NCBI GenBank assembly: GCA_001797675.1
Contig: MGQB01000026.1
Span: forward strand, 1-64,000
Direction of reading: 5' to 3'
Origin: Deltaproteobacteria bacterium RBG_13_43_22
GTDB taxonomy: Bacteria; Desulfobacterota; RBG-13-43-22
Length of the DNA stretch: 64,000 nucleotides
In this document: positions 35,480-44,171 of the stretch, piece by piece
Numbering within the stretch: the stretch's first letter is position 1
Layout of the letters: every line of letters begins with the position of its first letter
Translations under genes and position numbers: made by a program
Notes under the pieces: model-generated
The model's input: only the letters and a program-made list of their open reading frames with translations
Told to the model about the DNA's origin: nothing
Database searches by the model: none

Positions 35480-36617
35480 AAATCCCATGTATTGGGAAGA
35501 TCTCCTCCTGAATATAAGCCACCACTCTTCGGGCCTCCTCAACCGCTTTCTCTTTGATTTCGCCTTCACTTAAATAGGGGTAGTCATAAAGGCTGCCTAC
35601 TTCCATCTCGGGTCCGAACATCATCCCCCCTACCAGGCCGGCGAATTCATCCACCGGCACCACCTCATTGAGAATAGCCCAGGCCAGAGTCCAGCATCGG
35701 GCAGTACGATAGAGATCATAACCCCCTCCGCCCAAGCCGATCACCCTGGGACATAGTTCCCGAATGCTTCTTACCGTTTGCTGATAACCATTGTTGGTTA
35801 ATTTTAAATGGGTGAGGGGATCGGAAATCAAGGTGTCGGCCCCGAGTTCGGCTATAATGATATCCGGTGCAAAGGACCTGACCAAGGGCGGGACCACGGC
35901 ATCGAAGGCAAAGGCATACACCTCATCATCGGTCCCCGGCTCCAGGGGTACATTAATCGTAAAGCCCTTTCCTTCCCCTTTTCCGGTCTCCGTTTCCCAT
36001 CCGGACCAGGGATAAAGGGTCTTTCCGGTCTCATGCAGGGAAATAACCATTACCCTTGAGTCATCATAGAAAGCCTCCTGGACGCCATTTCCATGATGGG
36101 CATCGCAATCGATATAAGCCACCCTTAGCCCGGGGTTTTTGTTGAGGGCATCAATCAGGGAAATACTGATATCGTTCAGATAACAGAATCCTTCAACCTG
36201 GTTCGGCATGGCATGGTGAAACCCTCCGAAAGGGTTGAAAGCCGTTTGAGCCTGACCGCTTAGGATAAGCTCCATAGCCTGATGGGTCCCACCAGCGGCC
36301 CGTAAGGACCAATTAAAGATCCCCGGAAGGATCGGGTTATCTTTGGTTCCTAAACCGAATTCCAGCATCTCGAGATCGAATTCCCCACGGCCGGCTTTCT
36401 CGATAGCCCGGATCAATTCGGGCGTATGAAAAAGGGTTAGCAGGTTTTGATCCAGGGGCTCGGGATCGAGGACGGTCATCCAGGGATGATTCATGACCCC
36501 ATAACGGGTGCAAAGGTCAAAGGTCTTGATTGCCCTTTCCGGTTTATAAGGGTGGTCGTATCCAAAATCAAAATGGCCCATTTCTCCAGAATAAACAAAA
36601 AGCGTCCTCATCCTCAC
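35478..36617 (-). CDS. AcuC-like histone-deacetylase family protein
   Basis: A 379-residue zinc-dependent deacetylase of the class I HDAC/AcuC family. Visible parts are GGFHHAM (His pair), YIDCDAHHGNGVQEAFY (zinc ligands), the AELGADTLISDPL region and the GLGGGGYDL loop. Bacterial AcuC deacetylates and reactivates acetyl-CoA synthetase, and the acs gene is only one gene away. The start is GTG at 36617, or ATG at 36611; GAGGTG lies just upstream of both. Length is as expected. No membrane segment is present. Confidence 0.9.
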   Translation of the reverse strand: MRMRTLFVYSGEMGHFDFGYDHPYKPERAIKTFDLCTRYGVMNHPWMTVLDPEPLDQNLLTLFHTPELIRAIEKAGRGEFDLEMLEFGLGTKDNPILPGIFNWSLRAAGGTHQAMELILSGQAQTAFNPFGGFHHAMPNQVEGFCYLNDISISLIDALNKNPGLRVAYIDCDAHHGNGVQEAFYDDSRVMVISLHETGKTLYPWSGWETETGKGEGKGFTINVPLEPGTDDEVYAFAFDAVVPPLVRSFAPDIIIAELGADTLISDPLTHLKLTNNGYQQTVRSIRELCPRVIGLGGGGYDLYRTARCWTLAWAILNEVVPVDEFAGLVGGMMFGPEMEVGSLYDYPYLSEGEIKEKAVEEARRVVAYIQEEIFPIHGI

Positions 36618-36657
36618 CTCGATGTTCGGCCCTAGGGCCGTTTCGTTAACTTAAACT

Positions 36658-37023
36658 TCAGTCGATTGTTTCCGCTATCAGAGTCAGGAGTTTGTTCGGG
36701 GAAATCGGCTTAAATAAAAATAAGTTGGCACCCACCTCAAGCCCATGCTTTTGATCTTCTTCCTGATTTTTGGCGGATAAAAAAATGATCGGCGTCTCCC
36801 GGCCGGTCTCTTTTTCCCTGATCTTCCTGCACAATTCAAAGCCATCCATTTCAGGCATGACAATATCGAGTATCATCAGATCAAATATTTCCTGATCGAG
36901 TTTTTTAAGGGCCTCCGAACCCCTGGAAAAGGTATGGACTTCATAATTTTGAGCCTTGAGGAGTTCTCTCAAGGCCATAAGGACCAACTCATCGTCATCA
37001 ACAATAAGGATACGTTTCGCCAT
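36658..37023 (-). CDS. Response regulator, receiver domain only
   Basis: A 121-residue CheY-like receiver. The acidic pair VDDDE at residues 9-12, the phospho-acceptor Asp53 in ILDIVMPEMDG and the conserved lysine in FLSAKN are all present. There is no DNA-binding or enzymatic output domain, so it acts through protein contacts or phosphotransfer. It lies 35 bases downstream of the histidine kinase gene on the same strand and should be its partner. Confidence 0.9.
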   Translation of the reverse strand: MAKRILIVDDDELVLMALRELLKAQNYEVHTFSRGSEALKKLDQEIFDLMILDIVMPEMDGFELCRKIREKETGRETPIIFLSAKNQEEDQKHGLEVGANLFLFKPISPNKLLTLIAETID

Positions 37024-37058
37024 TTCCTGACTCCTTGTGTATGGTAAAAATAACGGGA

Positions 37059-39446
37059 CTAAGCTTCCCGGTTTACGGGAAGGAGTATCTTAACCTCGGT
37101 TCCGACACCGACTTGACTCTTAATTTTCAGCCGTCCTCCATGAGCTTCGACAATGCCGAAACAAAGAGAAAGCCCCAAACCGGTTCCTTTGCCCACCGGT
37201 TTAGTGCTGAAGAAGGGCTCAAGGACCTTACTGAGGATCACTTCAGGGATTCCTTCCCCGGTATCTTTCACTGAAACCACCACCATTGGGGATTCCTCTT
37301 CATCGCTGAGGTAGGAATGAATGGTCAATTCTTTCGGCCCGGTCACCTTTTCCATGGCATCCCTGGCGTTGGAAATCAGGTTGAGAAAAACCTGTTCAAG
37401 CTGACCCGAGTCTCCGGAAATCTTCGGGAGGCTCGCAGATAATTTTCTATTGATGGTTATGTTATGGTTTAGGAGTTGCTGGCCGGTCAGCATCAGGGAA
37501 TTTTCAACCGGCTGGTTGATATCCAGTTCCTGGAAGACGGATTCGGTCTGCCGGGAAAACTCCCGGAGGTGATTGACGATTTTCTCGATTCGATCGTTGC
37601 AGCGGCCGATGATTTCCAGGCGTTCCCGGTTCGGACAGTTCTCATGAAGATTGCTTTGGATGACGTGAAAAATCGTCTGAGAAGCCATCAGGGGGTTATT
37701 TAATTCGTGGGCCACCCCGGCCACCAATTCTCCGAGGGCCCTCATCTTGGAGGCCTCAACCAGATAAAATTGGGTTTCTTTCAGCTTGGCTTCTAAGCGT
37801 TTTTGTTCGGTGATGTTTTTAAATATCCCGGAAGTACCGATAACCTTCCCCTCTTCATCTCGGAGCAGAGAGGCAGAGGTTAAGATGGTCAACACCTCTC
37901 CTGTTTTGCCCTTGAGATCCATTTCGTAATGTTCAATCCGCTCATCGGCACCAAGGAGGTTCATGATATCCCAGGCCTCTTGAATCCCTCGGACATAGAT
38001 CATCGAGATATGGTTTCCTAAGAGTTCCGCCCGGTAGTATCTCAGCATTTCCTCCATGGCCCGATTCAAATAAGTGATTTTTCCCTTGAGATCGGTTGTT
38101 ACAATGCCGTCGACCGAGCTCTCCATGATGTTTTCCAGAAATTCCTTGGTTTCCCGGAGCTCCTTCTCCAGGGTCTTTCTCAAGGTAATATTGCGGACGA
38201 TTTCAACAAAACCCTTCACCTCCCCGGAGGGTTCGGAGATGACCGTAAGAGACGAATGGGCCGGAAAGCGATCGCCGTTTTTCCGGATCCGATCCATCTC
38301 CTGATCAATCAGTCCGTCAGTCCTGATGCGATGTAAGAAATCCTTTTCTATTATATTTCTCGTCATCTCAGGCAGAAAGGTGACGGCAATATGTTGTTTA
38401 TGGATTACCTCCTCCTTTTTCCAACCAAAAAGCTTCTCCGCCCCTTTATTAAACTCGGTAATGGTTCCGTCGACTTCCATGGCCATAATGGCGTATTGGG
38501 AAGTGCTCTCCAGGATACTGGTTAAAAAGTTGGAAAGTGTCCGGTATTTTTCTCTTGAGTCCATCAGGTCTTTGGTCCTGATTTCGACCAAATTTTCCAG
38601 GTTCGAAGTGTAGTCCTGGATCTTGGCAGCCATCGAATTGAATGAATCTCCCAGGATACCGATCTCGTCTTGGCCTTGGATTTTAACTCTCTGAGAAAGG
38701 TCACCGGCCGACATCTTGGCGGTTACCCGGGTAAGGTCCAGAATCGGCCTGGTCAGGAATCGGGAAAGGACGATGGTCAGTCCGAAGGCAATGCCCAGGC
38801 TGACCAAAACGACCATGAAGATAAACCGTTCGGTTTCATGGAGGGAATGATAAATTTCTTCTTCATAGGCCCCGGCGGAAATGATCCAATCCCAGGGTTT
38901 GAAATAGATATATTTGGTGAGTTTCTGCCTGGGTTTGGTCTCTCCTAATTCCGGATTCATCCAGGGATAACGGATAGTCCCAACCTTGCCGTCTCCAATG
39001 GCCTGGGCTTCTTTAATCATGACCCGTATATATTTAAAGCCGGCTGAATCCGTTGAATCCAGGATATTTTCCCCTTCTTTGGCCGGATGGACCCGGAGAA
39101 TGCCAAGGCTGTTTATGGTGTAAGCATAACCGGTATCCCCCACCTTAATCTGACGGATCGCCTCTCGTAATGTTTTGAGGTTTCCACCCTTATCCAAGCC
39201 GGAAACCGCCGCATTCGGCATCATTTCCTGCTGAGCCTTACACTGGGCATAGATGTTCCTGACCAAATGCTCCAGGTCCTCTTCGGCGGCTTTTTTCAGG
39301 GCGTCATTGAAACGGGCCAGGCTGAAAGAGACGACCATCAGAAGGGGTAACAGAACCAACAGGAGAGTGATGCTGATCAGTTTTCTCCGGATCTTCCAAT
39401 CGCGAAAGGGAATGGCAATCTTGATTAAATTGGGGGGTTCTTGCAT
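37059..39446 (-). CDS. Membrane sensor histidine kinase (Cache-HAMP-PAS-PAS)
   Basis: A 795-residue sensor kinase. The first membrane helix is at about residues 25-47. A periplasmic Cache-type domain follows (DTGYAYTINSLGILRVHP and WDWIISAGAYEEEI), then a second helix near 210-230. A HAMP linker (LTRVTAKMSAGDLSQRV) and two PAS domains come next. The dimerisation domain has the phosphorylated His in GVAHELNNPL, and the ATPase domain ends the protein (NLISNARDAMEKV, DTGEGIP, GTGLGLSL). It probably senses a small carboxylate or similar ligand. It is paired with the receiver protein at 36658. Confidence 0.92.
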   Translation of the reverse strand: MQEPPNLIKIAIPFRDWKIRRKLISITLLLVLLPLLMVVSFSLARFNDALKKAAEEDLEHLVRNIYAQCKAQQEMMPNAAVSGLDKGGNLKTLREAIRQIKVGDTGYAYTINSLGILRVHPAKEGENILDSTDSAGFKYIRVMIKEAQAIGDGKVGTIRYPWMNPELGETKPRQKLTKYIYFKPWDWIISAGAYEEEIYHSLHETERFIFMVVLVSLGIAFGLTIVLSRFLTRPILDLTRVTAKMSAGDLSQRVKIQGQDEIGILGDSFNSMAAKIQDYTSNLENLVEIRTKDLMDSREKYRTLSNFLTSILESTSQYAIMAMEVDGTITEFNKGAEKLFGWKKEEVIHKQHIAVTFLPEMTRNIIEKDFLHRIRTDGLIDQEMDRIRKNGDRFPAHSSLTVISEPSGEVKGFVEIVRNITLRKTLEKELRETKEFLENIMESSVDGIVTTDLKGKITYLNRAMEEMLRYYRAELLGNHISMIYVRGIQEAWDIMNLLGADERIEHYEMDLKGKTGEVLTILTSASLLRDEEGKVIGTSGIFKNITEQKRLEAKLKETQFYLVEASKMRALGELVAGVAHELNNPLMASQTIFHVIQSNLHENCPNRERLEIIGRCNDRIEKIVNHLREFSRQTESVFQELDINQPVENSLMLTGQQLLNHNITINRKLSASLPKISGDSGQLEQVFLNLISNARDAMEKVTGPKELTIHSYLSDEEESPMVVVSVKDTGEGIPEVILSKVLEPFFSTKPVGKGTGLGLSLCFGIVEAHGGRLKIKSQVGVGTEVKILLPVNREA

Positions 39447-39501
39447 CGGCGGATGATCTTCTCCGGGTGTTTGTCTACGGATATGAACCAGTTTATTAAA
39501 G

Positions 39502-39624
39502 ATGCCGGGATTATATTATAAGCAGGGAAAAGAGATCAAGGAGAAAGATGAAGGGATAAGCGGGGAAATTTCGGCCAAAGTAGCCCATGAATTAAACAAT
39601 CCTCTGGTTGCATTTTCCATATGA
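39502..39624 (+). pseudogene. Histidine-kinase H-box remnant
   Basis: A 40-codon plus-strand frame ends with KVAHELNNPLVAFSI and a stop. It contains the HisKA phosphorylation-site motif VAHELNNPL also found in the neighbouring intact kinase (GVAHELNNPLMAS), which is on the opposite strand. No PAS or ATPase part accompanies it, so it is a fragment of a lost kinase. Confidence 0.65.
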
Positions 39625-39653
39625 CAGCCTGTCATCCGAAGAATGAATTTCCC

Positions 39654-39684
39654 TTGACATAACCAAAGCGGGCCTCTATATATT
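39654..39684 (+). promoter_or_regulatory. Sigma-70-type promoter of the thiolase operon
   Basis: TTGACA at 39654-39659, a 17-base spacer and TATATA at 39677-39682 (TATATT two bases later). It lies about 55 bases before the thiolase start, with an AAGGAGG site at about 39728. Confidence 0.6.
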
Positions 39685-39737
39685 TTCGTATTGATTGGTG
39701 TTGAAATCCTATTCCCGTCAAAACCAAGGAGGTTATC

Positions 39738-40931
39738 ATGTTTCAGAAAGTTTTTATCCCTTATAAAGGTTATTGGTCTTCCCCCTTTTCCCGCTGGCAG
39801 ATGTCCTTTCAAAACATTAATGCCATTGAATTAGGGGCGCAAACGACCCGTAAGTTTTTAGAAATGAGGGGCCTTGCCGCGGATATTTTTGACGGCTGCG
39901 TTTTGGGCATGACCATCGGGCAGCCCGCTTGGTTCTATGCCAATCCCTGGTTTTGCGGACTACTGGGGAACGATAAGATCAGCGGGCCGACCATCAGCCA
40001 GGCCTGTGCCACCAGTGCCACAGCCATTTGGACCGGCGGTCTGTGGGTGGAAACGGGTTCTCATAAGAATATCCTCGTTGCCACCATGGACCGCTGTTCC
40101 AACGGCCCTCACACGGTCTGGCCCAACCCCAACGGACCCGGAGGAGAAGTGATCAGCGAGAACTGGAATATGGACAATTTTAACCGGGACCCCTACGCCG
40201 GAGAACCGATGGTCAAGACCTCCGAAAATGTGGCCCTTATGGTCGGCGGTATTACGAAAGAAGAATCGGACGCCATGGCCGTTCGGCGATATGAGCAGTA
40301 CCTGATGAGCCTCACCAACGACCGGGAATTTCAGAAAGGGTATATGATACCGGTGGAAACCCGTATTTCCAAAAAGAAATCCTTAATAATAGAAAGCGAT
40401 GAGGGGATCACTCCCTGTACCCCGGAAGGTTTGGCTCCGCTCAAACCGGTCATTGCCGGAGGCTGCATCTCCTTTGGGGCCCAGACCCATCCGGCCGATG
40501 GAAATGCCGGCCTTATCATTACCACCAAAGATAAGGCCAAGGAATTGAGTCCCAACAAAGGGGTCACCATCCAGCTTATCAGTTACGGGTATGCCCGAGC
40601 CAAAAAGGCCCACATGGCCGCTGCCGTCACGCCGGCAGCCGAAATGGCCTTAAAAAGTGCCGGGATTGAAGTGAAGGATCTCAAGGCCGTAAAGACCCAT
40701 AACCCTTTCACCGTCAATGATATTGTTATGGGTAAATTAATGAAGATTCCGGAAGAGATATTCAATAACTACGGAAGTTCTCTTATTTTCGGTCATCCCC
40801 AGGGTCCTACCGGAGCCCGCTGCACCGTGGAATTGATCGAAGAACTGGTAAAAAACGGCGGTGGGTACGGTCTGTTCGCCGGTTGTGCGGCCGGAGATAC
40901 CGCCGCCGCCCTGGTGGTTAAGGTGTTTTAG
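39738..40931 (+). CDS. Thiolase-family protein
   Basis: A 397-residue thiolase fold protein with the complete catalytic set: nucleophile Cys90 in QACATSATA, THNPFTVND, His353 in GHPQGPTGAR and Cys383 near the C-terminus in FAGCAAGD. The reaction would be thiolytic cleavage or Claisen condensation of a 3-oxoacyl-CoA. The following genes encode a two-part MaoC hydratase, so the operon could run hydration and cleavage of one substrate; a hydroxyacyl-CoA dehydrogenase is not in the operon. A good promoter and AAGGAGG site precede it. Confidence 0.87.
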   Translation: MFQKVFIPYKGYWSSPFSRWQMSFQNINAIELGAQTTRKFLEMRGLAADIFDGCVLGMTIGQPAWFYANPWFCGLLGNDKISGPTISQACATSATAIWTGGLWVETGSHKNILVATMDRCSNGPHTVWPNPNGPGGEVISENWNMDNFNRDPYAGEPMVKTSENVALMVGGITKEESDAMAVRRYEQYLMSLTNDREFQKGYMIPVETRISKKKSLIIESDEGITPCTPEGLAPLKPVIAGGCISFGAQTHPADGNAGLIITTKDKAKELSPNKGVTIQLISYGYARAKKAHMAAAVTPAAEMALKSAGIEVKDLKAVKTHNPFTVNDIVMGKLMKIPEEIFNNYGSSLIFGHPQGPTGARCTVELIEELVKNGGGYGLFAGCAAGDTAAALVVKVF

Positions 40932-40958
40932 CTTCCCTGTTAGAAAAATGGAGAGTTT

Positions 40959-41441
40959 GTGGAAGATCTCAATCTGAAAAAAATTGAAAAGGATTTTTGG
41001 AAGAACTGGGAAAAGCGTAAAACCTGGGATGAGATCCAGCCGGGAGAATTACGTCCTACAATTCCGGTGTTTTTGACTAAAGCGATGATTCAAAAATACG
41101 CCCGGGCCATCGGCGATTTGAATCCTTTATATTTCGACGAGGGGTATGCCAAAAAATCAATATTCGGCGGACTCATCGCCCCTCCCAGCATCCACGTCAT
41201 GCTCATGTTTGCCTGCACACCTGATGATGATTGGATGCGGGAACCCGGCACCATCAATGCCGGACAATCCTGGTTCTATAACCTCCCGGCAAGGCCCGGA
41301 GACCGGATCCGTCTGGTTTGCAAGGCTCTGGACCGATTTATCAAGAAGGAACGTCTGTTTGTCATCCATGAAAATGTCTTTTACAATCAAAATGACGAAG
41401 TCATCTGCTCGGGCCGGGGCTGGACCATTAGACCCAGATAA
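40959..41441 (+). CDS. FAS1-type MaoC dehydratase half
   Basis: A 160-residue hot-dog protein with 'YARAIGDLNPLYFDEGYAKK' and APPSIHVM, the pattern of the non-catalytic half of heterodimeric MaoC hydratases. GTG is the start: the only nearby ATG (40948) runs into a stop after a few codons. It lies 27 bases after the thiolase and 18 bases before its probable partner. It is similar in arrangement to the pair at 7795-8865, although the two FAS1-type halves differ in length. Confidence 0.8.
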   Translation: MEDLNLKKIEKDFWKNWEKRKTWDEIQPGELRPTIPVFLTKAMIQKYARAIGDLNPLYFDEGYAKKSIFGGLIAPPSIHVMLMFACTPDDDWMREPGTINAGQSWFYNLPARPGDRIRLVCKALDRFIKKERLFVIHENVFYNQNDEVICSGRGWTIRPR

Positions 41442-41459
41442 TGATAGGAGGGGAAGCAA

Positions 41460-41918
41460 GTGAGTCCAAATAGGTTTGAAGAGATCGAGATCGGACAGGT
41501 CATCGAAGGGCGTCCTATGGAAATTACCAGGGAAACGATCCGAGAGTTTGCCGAAGCTTCACTGGACTTCAATCCTTTACATCTGGATAGTGACTATATG
41601 TCTAAGCAGGAATTTGGAAAAACGAAATTTAATGAGGTTATCGCCCACGGAATGACCAATTTCGCTTTGATAACCCGGATGATGACGGATTGGCTTTGGC
41701 CCCACGGTGGAATCCATCGCCGTCTGGAAACCCGTTGGCTAAAGCCGGTTTATTCTGGAGACAGGGTTACTCCCAAAGCGGTTGTCTCCAAAAAAATAAA
41801 GACCGAAAAAGGCCAGTGGGTCCTTTTCAATATTGAAGTCAGGAATCAAAAGGATATTTTGGTCTCGAGCGGCGAGGCCACGGCCGAATTCCCAGTTTCG
41901 AAATTATTCCCCCAATAA
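41460..41918 (+). CDS. MaoC-like hydratase subunit
   Basis: A 152-residue MaoC hot-dog domain with 'FAEASLDFNPLHLDSDYMSK' and VIAHGMTNFALITRMM, the active-site Asp/His region of (R)-specific enoyl-CoA hydratases. It starts with GTG, preceded by AGGAGGGG. It is the probable catalytic half for the FAS1-type protein encoded just upstream. It is related to the MaoC gene at 7795 (shared TRMMTDWLW versus AKVITNWAY region). Confidence 0.83.
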   Translation: MSPNRFEEIEIGQVIEGRPMEITRETIREFAEASLDFNPLHLDSDYMSKQEFGKTKFNEVIAHGMTNFALITRMMTDWLWPHGGIHRRLETRWLKPVYSGDRVTPKAVVSKKIKTEKGQWVLFNIEVRNQKDILVSSGEATAEFPVSKLFPQ

Positions 41919-42095
41919 ATAAACCCATAAAGATAAAATTCTATAACAGGAAGGATTTTTTCTCCGGACTGTTATTTAATTTTTTTGCATTTTCACTATG
42001 GTCTTGAGCCGATCCCGGGGACCAGACCTATTTAATCTTCTTCCGGTTAAGAAATAAGTATGGTGCACCCGGATTGAGTGAAGGAGGTTTTATTC

Positions 42096-43178
42096 ATGTC
42101 CGATAACGATTATCAAGTGTTACGTGATTTTCTGCACCAATTCCCAAGGGGATTTTTAAAGACGGAGTCCGGTGTTGAGATTAAGATCCTAAAGAAGCTT
42201 TTTACCGAGGAGGAGGCCAGACTCACGGCCAGGCTTTCGCCCCTCCCCGAGGAACTGGAAAAGATTGCCGACCGCCTTGATAGGAAGGCCGATGATCTGG
42301 GAAAGCAATTGGATGCCATGGCCGAAAAGGGCCTGGTCTTTCGTTTTCGGCGTCAGGGCACCCCCTTTTACCGGGCCGCCCCTTTTATGATCGGCCTTTA
42401 CGAATACTCGGTTAAGAAGATCGACAAGGAACTGGCCGCCCTTTTTAAGGAATATTATGAAGCCGCCTATATCAAGGAACTTGGGAACCATAATATCCCC
42501 GGGTTCAAGGTGATTCCCATTGAGAAAAATATTGATATCCAAAAGGTCCTTCTTCCCTATCAACGGCTTGAGGAAAGTGTGCGGGCGGCCAGGAAGATCG
42601 CCGTTGCCGATTGTGTCTGCCGCAAAGAGTCGACCCTGCTTGGCGAGGGTTGTGACCACCCCCTGGAAACCTGTCTCAGTTTCGGCGTGGCCGCCGAGTA
42701 TTATATCGATTCCGGCCTGGGGCGTGAGATAACGGCGGATGAGGCCATTAAGATCCTCGAGGAAGCGGATAAATCCGGTCTGATCCATGCGGGCGCCAAC
42801 TCTGTACATCTGTCGAACATTTGCAATTGTTGCCCATGTTGCTGTGCGGCTTTAAAGGCCATAACCAAATGGGGAAGCTACAGGCAAAGGCACTTCAACG
42901 CCGTCTTTGAGGCCGTGGTCGATGAAGAGGAATGTACCTCCTGTGAAATCTGCCTTGATCGCTGCCCGGTAGGGGCCATCGAAGTGGGGGAAAAGGCCCG
43001 GGTCGATCGGGATAAATGCCTGGGGTGCGGGCTTTGTGCCACCACCTGCCCGACCGAGGCTATCCATCTCATCCTCAGGGAAGACCGGCAAGAACCTTTT
43101 AATAACGTGGGCGAATTAGGAGGCCGGGTGTTGGAAGTCAAGGGTAAGGCGCCCCTAATGGTTAAGCAGAAAAATTGA
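42096..43178 (+). CDS. Cys-rich 4Fe-4S protein, paralogue of 23262-24374
   Basis: A 360-residue protein with the same plan as the 23262 protein: a winged-helix-like N-terminal half, CVCRKESTLLGEGC with a following DHPLETC, then an ICNCCPCCCA cluster and two ferredoxin motifs (CTSCEICLDRCP and CLGCGLCATTCP). A GTG-initiated longer frame begins at 42078, but the AAGGAGGT site lies inside it and serves the ATG at 42096. It probably carries electrons for the thiolase/MaoC pathway or regulates it. It follows the MaoC gene by 177 bases. Confidence 0.82.
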   Translation: MSDNDYQVLRDFLHQFPRGFLKTESGVEIKILKKLFTEEEARLTARLSPLPEELEKIADRLDRKADDLGKQLDAMAEKGLVFRFRRQGTPFYRAAPFMIGLYEYSVKKIDKELAALFKEYYEAAYIKELGNHNIPGFKVIPIEKNIDIQKVLLPYQRLEESVRAARKIAVADCVCRKESTLLGEGCDHPLETCLSFGVAAEYYIDSGLGREITADEAIKILEEADKSGLIHAGANSVHLSNICNCCPCCCAALKAITKWGSYRQRHFNAVFEAVVDEEECTSCEICLDRCPVGAIEVGEKARVDRDKCLGCGLCATTCPTEAIHLILREDRQEPFNNVGELGGRVLEVKGKAPLMVKQKN

Positions 43179-43216
43179 TGAGGGATAGGGGAATATAGGG
43201 ACCATTAATTTCTGCT

Positions 43217-44053
43217 TTAGGGTATGCAACTCTCGCAAGGCACACCGGTTTGACATAACCCGCAACCATAACCGTCAAAACCGAATTTCTCTTTGACATA
43301 TTTGGCACAGGTGCCGCCGGCGTGGTCCCAGCATAACTTCTTATTGTGACCTTCCTCGGTGATGGCTCCGACCGGGCATCGTTCAGCGCAAACCATGCAG
43401 CCACCCCCTGAGAAAAAAAGGCAATATTCCCTGTGGTCCTTATACGGCCGGGGAGTGGGAGGGATTCGAACCCTGGCCACCACGTTTCCAACACGATGAG
43501 CCTTTCCCTTGGCCGTGATTAAACCGTCGCAAAGACCGAAAGTCCCCAAACCCGAAGCGTGGGCTCCATGACGTTCGGACCAGCAGGAAGCCAGACCGAA
43601 CTGAGGCGAGTTCACAATCTTCCAATGGGGAGAAAGCGTCGGGGCCACTGCCTGGATGCCTTTTTTCTCCAACGCCTCAACGACATGCTTGCGAAGCAGG
43701 ATGTTGAAATCCTCACCGGGAAAACGTGCCCGGACCCACCGCTCCGAGGGATAAAAATCTTCAGCCCGGTTGTCCGCCTTGGTGACCTCCCGCTGGGGTA
43801 AAATCCAGCATATCACCGTTAATTCCTCCGAGGTCGCCGGTGAATCCGGAAAGGTCAGGTTGAAAATCTCTTCCGGCAGGAAATGAAAAAGACCTACGTG
43901 TTCCTTGTAACTCTGATAAATCGGATCCGAGCCCGAAGAAAAACCGATCAGGGGTTCGTCCCAGGCCGGTTCGTGAGCCTCGTTTTTTAGCGAGTTTTCC
44001 GGTGACGTTCGGACAAACTCAACAATGATCTGTTTGATTGTTTTTGCGTCCAT
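43217..44053 (-). CDS. 4Fe-4S epoxyqueuosine-reductase-like protein
   Basis: A 278-residue protein of the COG1600-like group. The central segment 'FGLASCWSERHGAHASGLGT' followed by FGLCDGLITAKGKAHRVGNVV and PPTPRPYKDHREYC is diagnostic. Cys-rich C-terminal motifs CMVCAERCPVG and CGLCQTGVPCESC bind Fe-S clusters. The cobalamin-binding features of true QueG were not confirmed, and many relatives are uncharacterised reductases. It is convergent with the Cys-rich Fe-S gene, with 38 bases between the stop codons, and has its own AAGGAAAG site. Confidence 0.78.
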   Translation of the reverse strand: MDAKTIKQIIVEFVRTSPENSLKNEAHEPAWDEPLIGFSSGSDPIYQSYKEHVGLFHFLPEEIFNLTFPDSPATSEELTVICWILPQREVTKADNRAEDFYPSERWVRARFPGEDFNILLRKHVVEALEKKGIQAVAPTLSPHWKIVNSPQFGLASCWSERHGAHASGLGTFGLCDGLITAKGKAHRVGNVVARVRIPPTPRPYKDHREYCLFFSGGGCMVCAERCPVGAITEEGHNKKLCWDHAGGTCAKYVKEKFGFDGYGCGLCQTGVPCESCIP

Positions 44054-44093
44054 CTTTCCTTTCCTTTTTCAAAGCCCAAACCGGCTGCAACCT

Positions 44094-44139
44094 TAAAAAA
44101 ATGCCCGCAATTTCCAAGCGATTCCCAGGGTCGGGCATT
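44094..44139 (-). terminator. Intrinsic terminator
   Basis: On the minus strand an AATGCCCG / CGGGCATT stem is followed directly by seven T residues. It ends the transcript of the Tim44-like gene whose stop is at 44172. Confidence 0.8.
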
Positions 44140-44171
44140 GCGGGCGGATTAAACCCATTTTTGAGGGTAAA

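Noticed and set aside
43440-43500. tRNA-like segment (GGGATTCGAACCC with a stem-like GTTTCCAACACGA region)
   Set aside because: It resembles the T-arm and anticodon arm of a tRNA on the minus strand, but the matching 5' acceptor and D-arm are absent. It also lies inside the conserved coding segment VGNVVARVRIPPTPRPYKD of the Fe-S protein gene.
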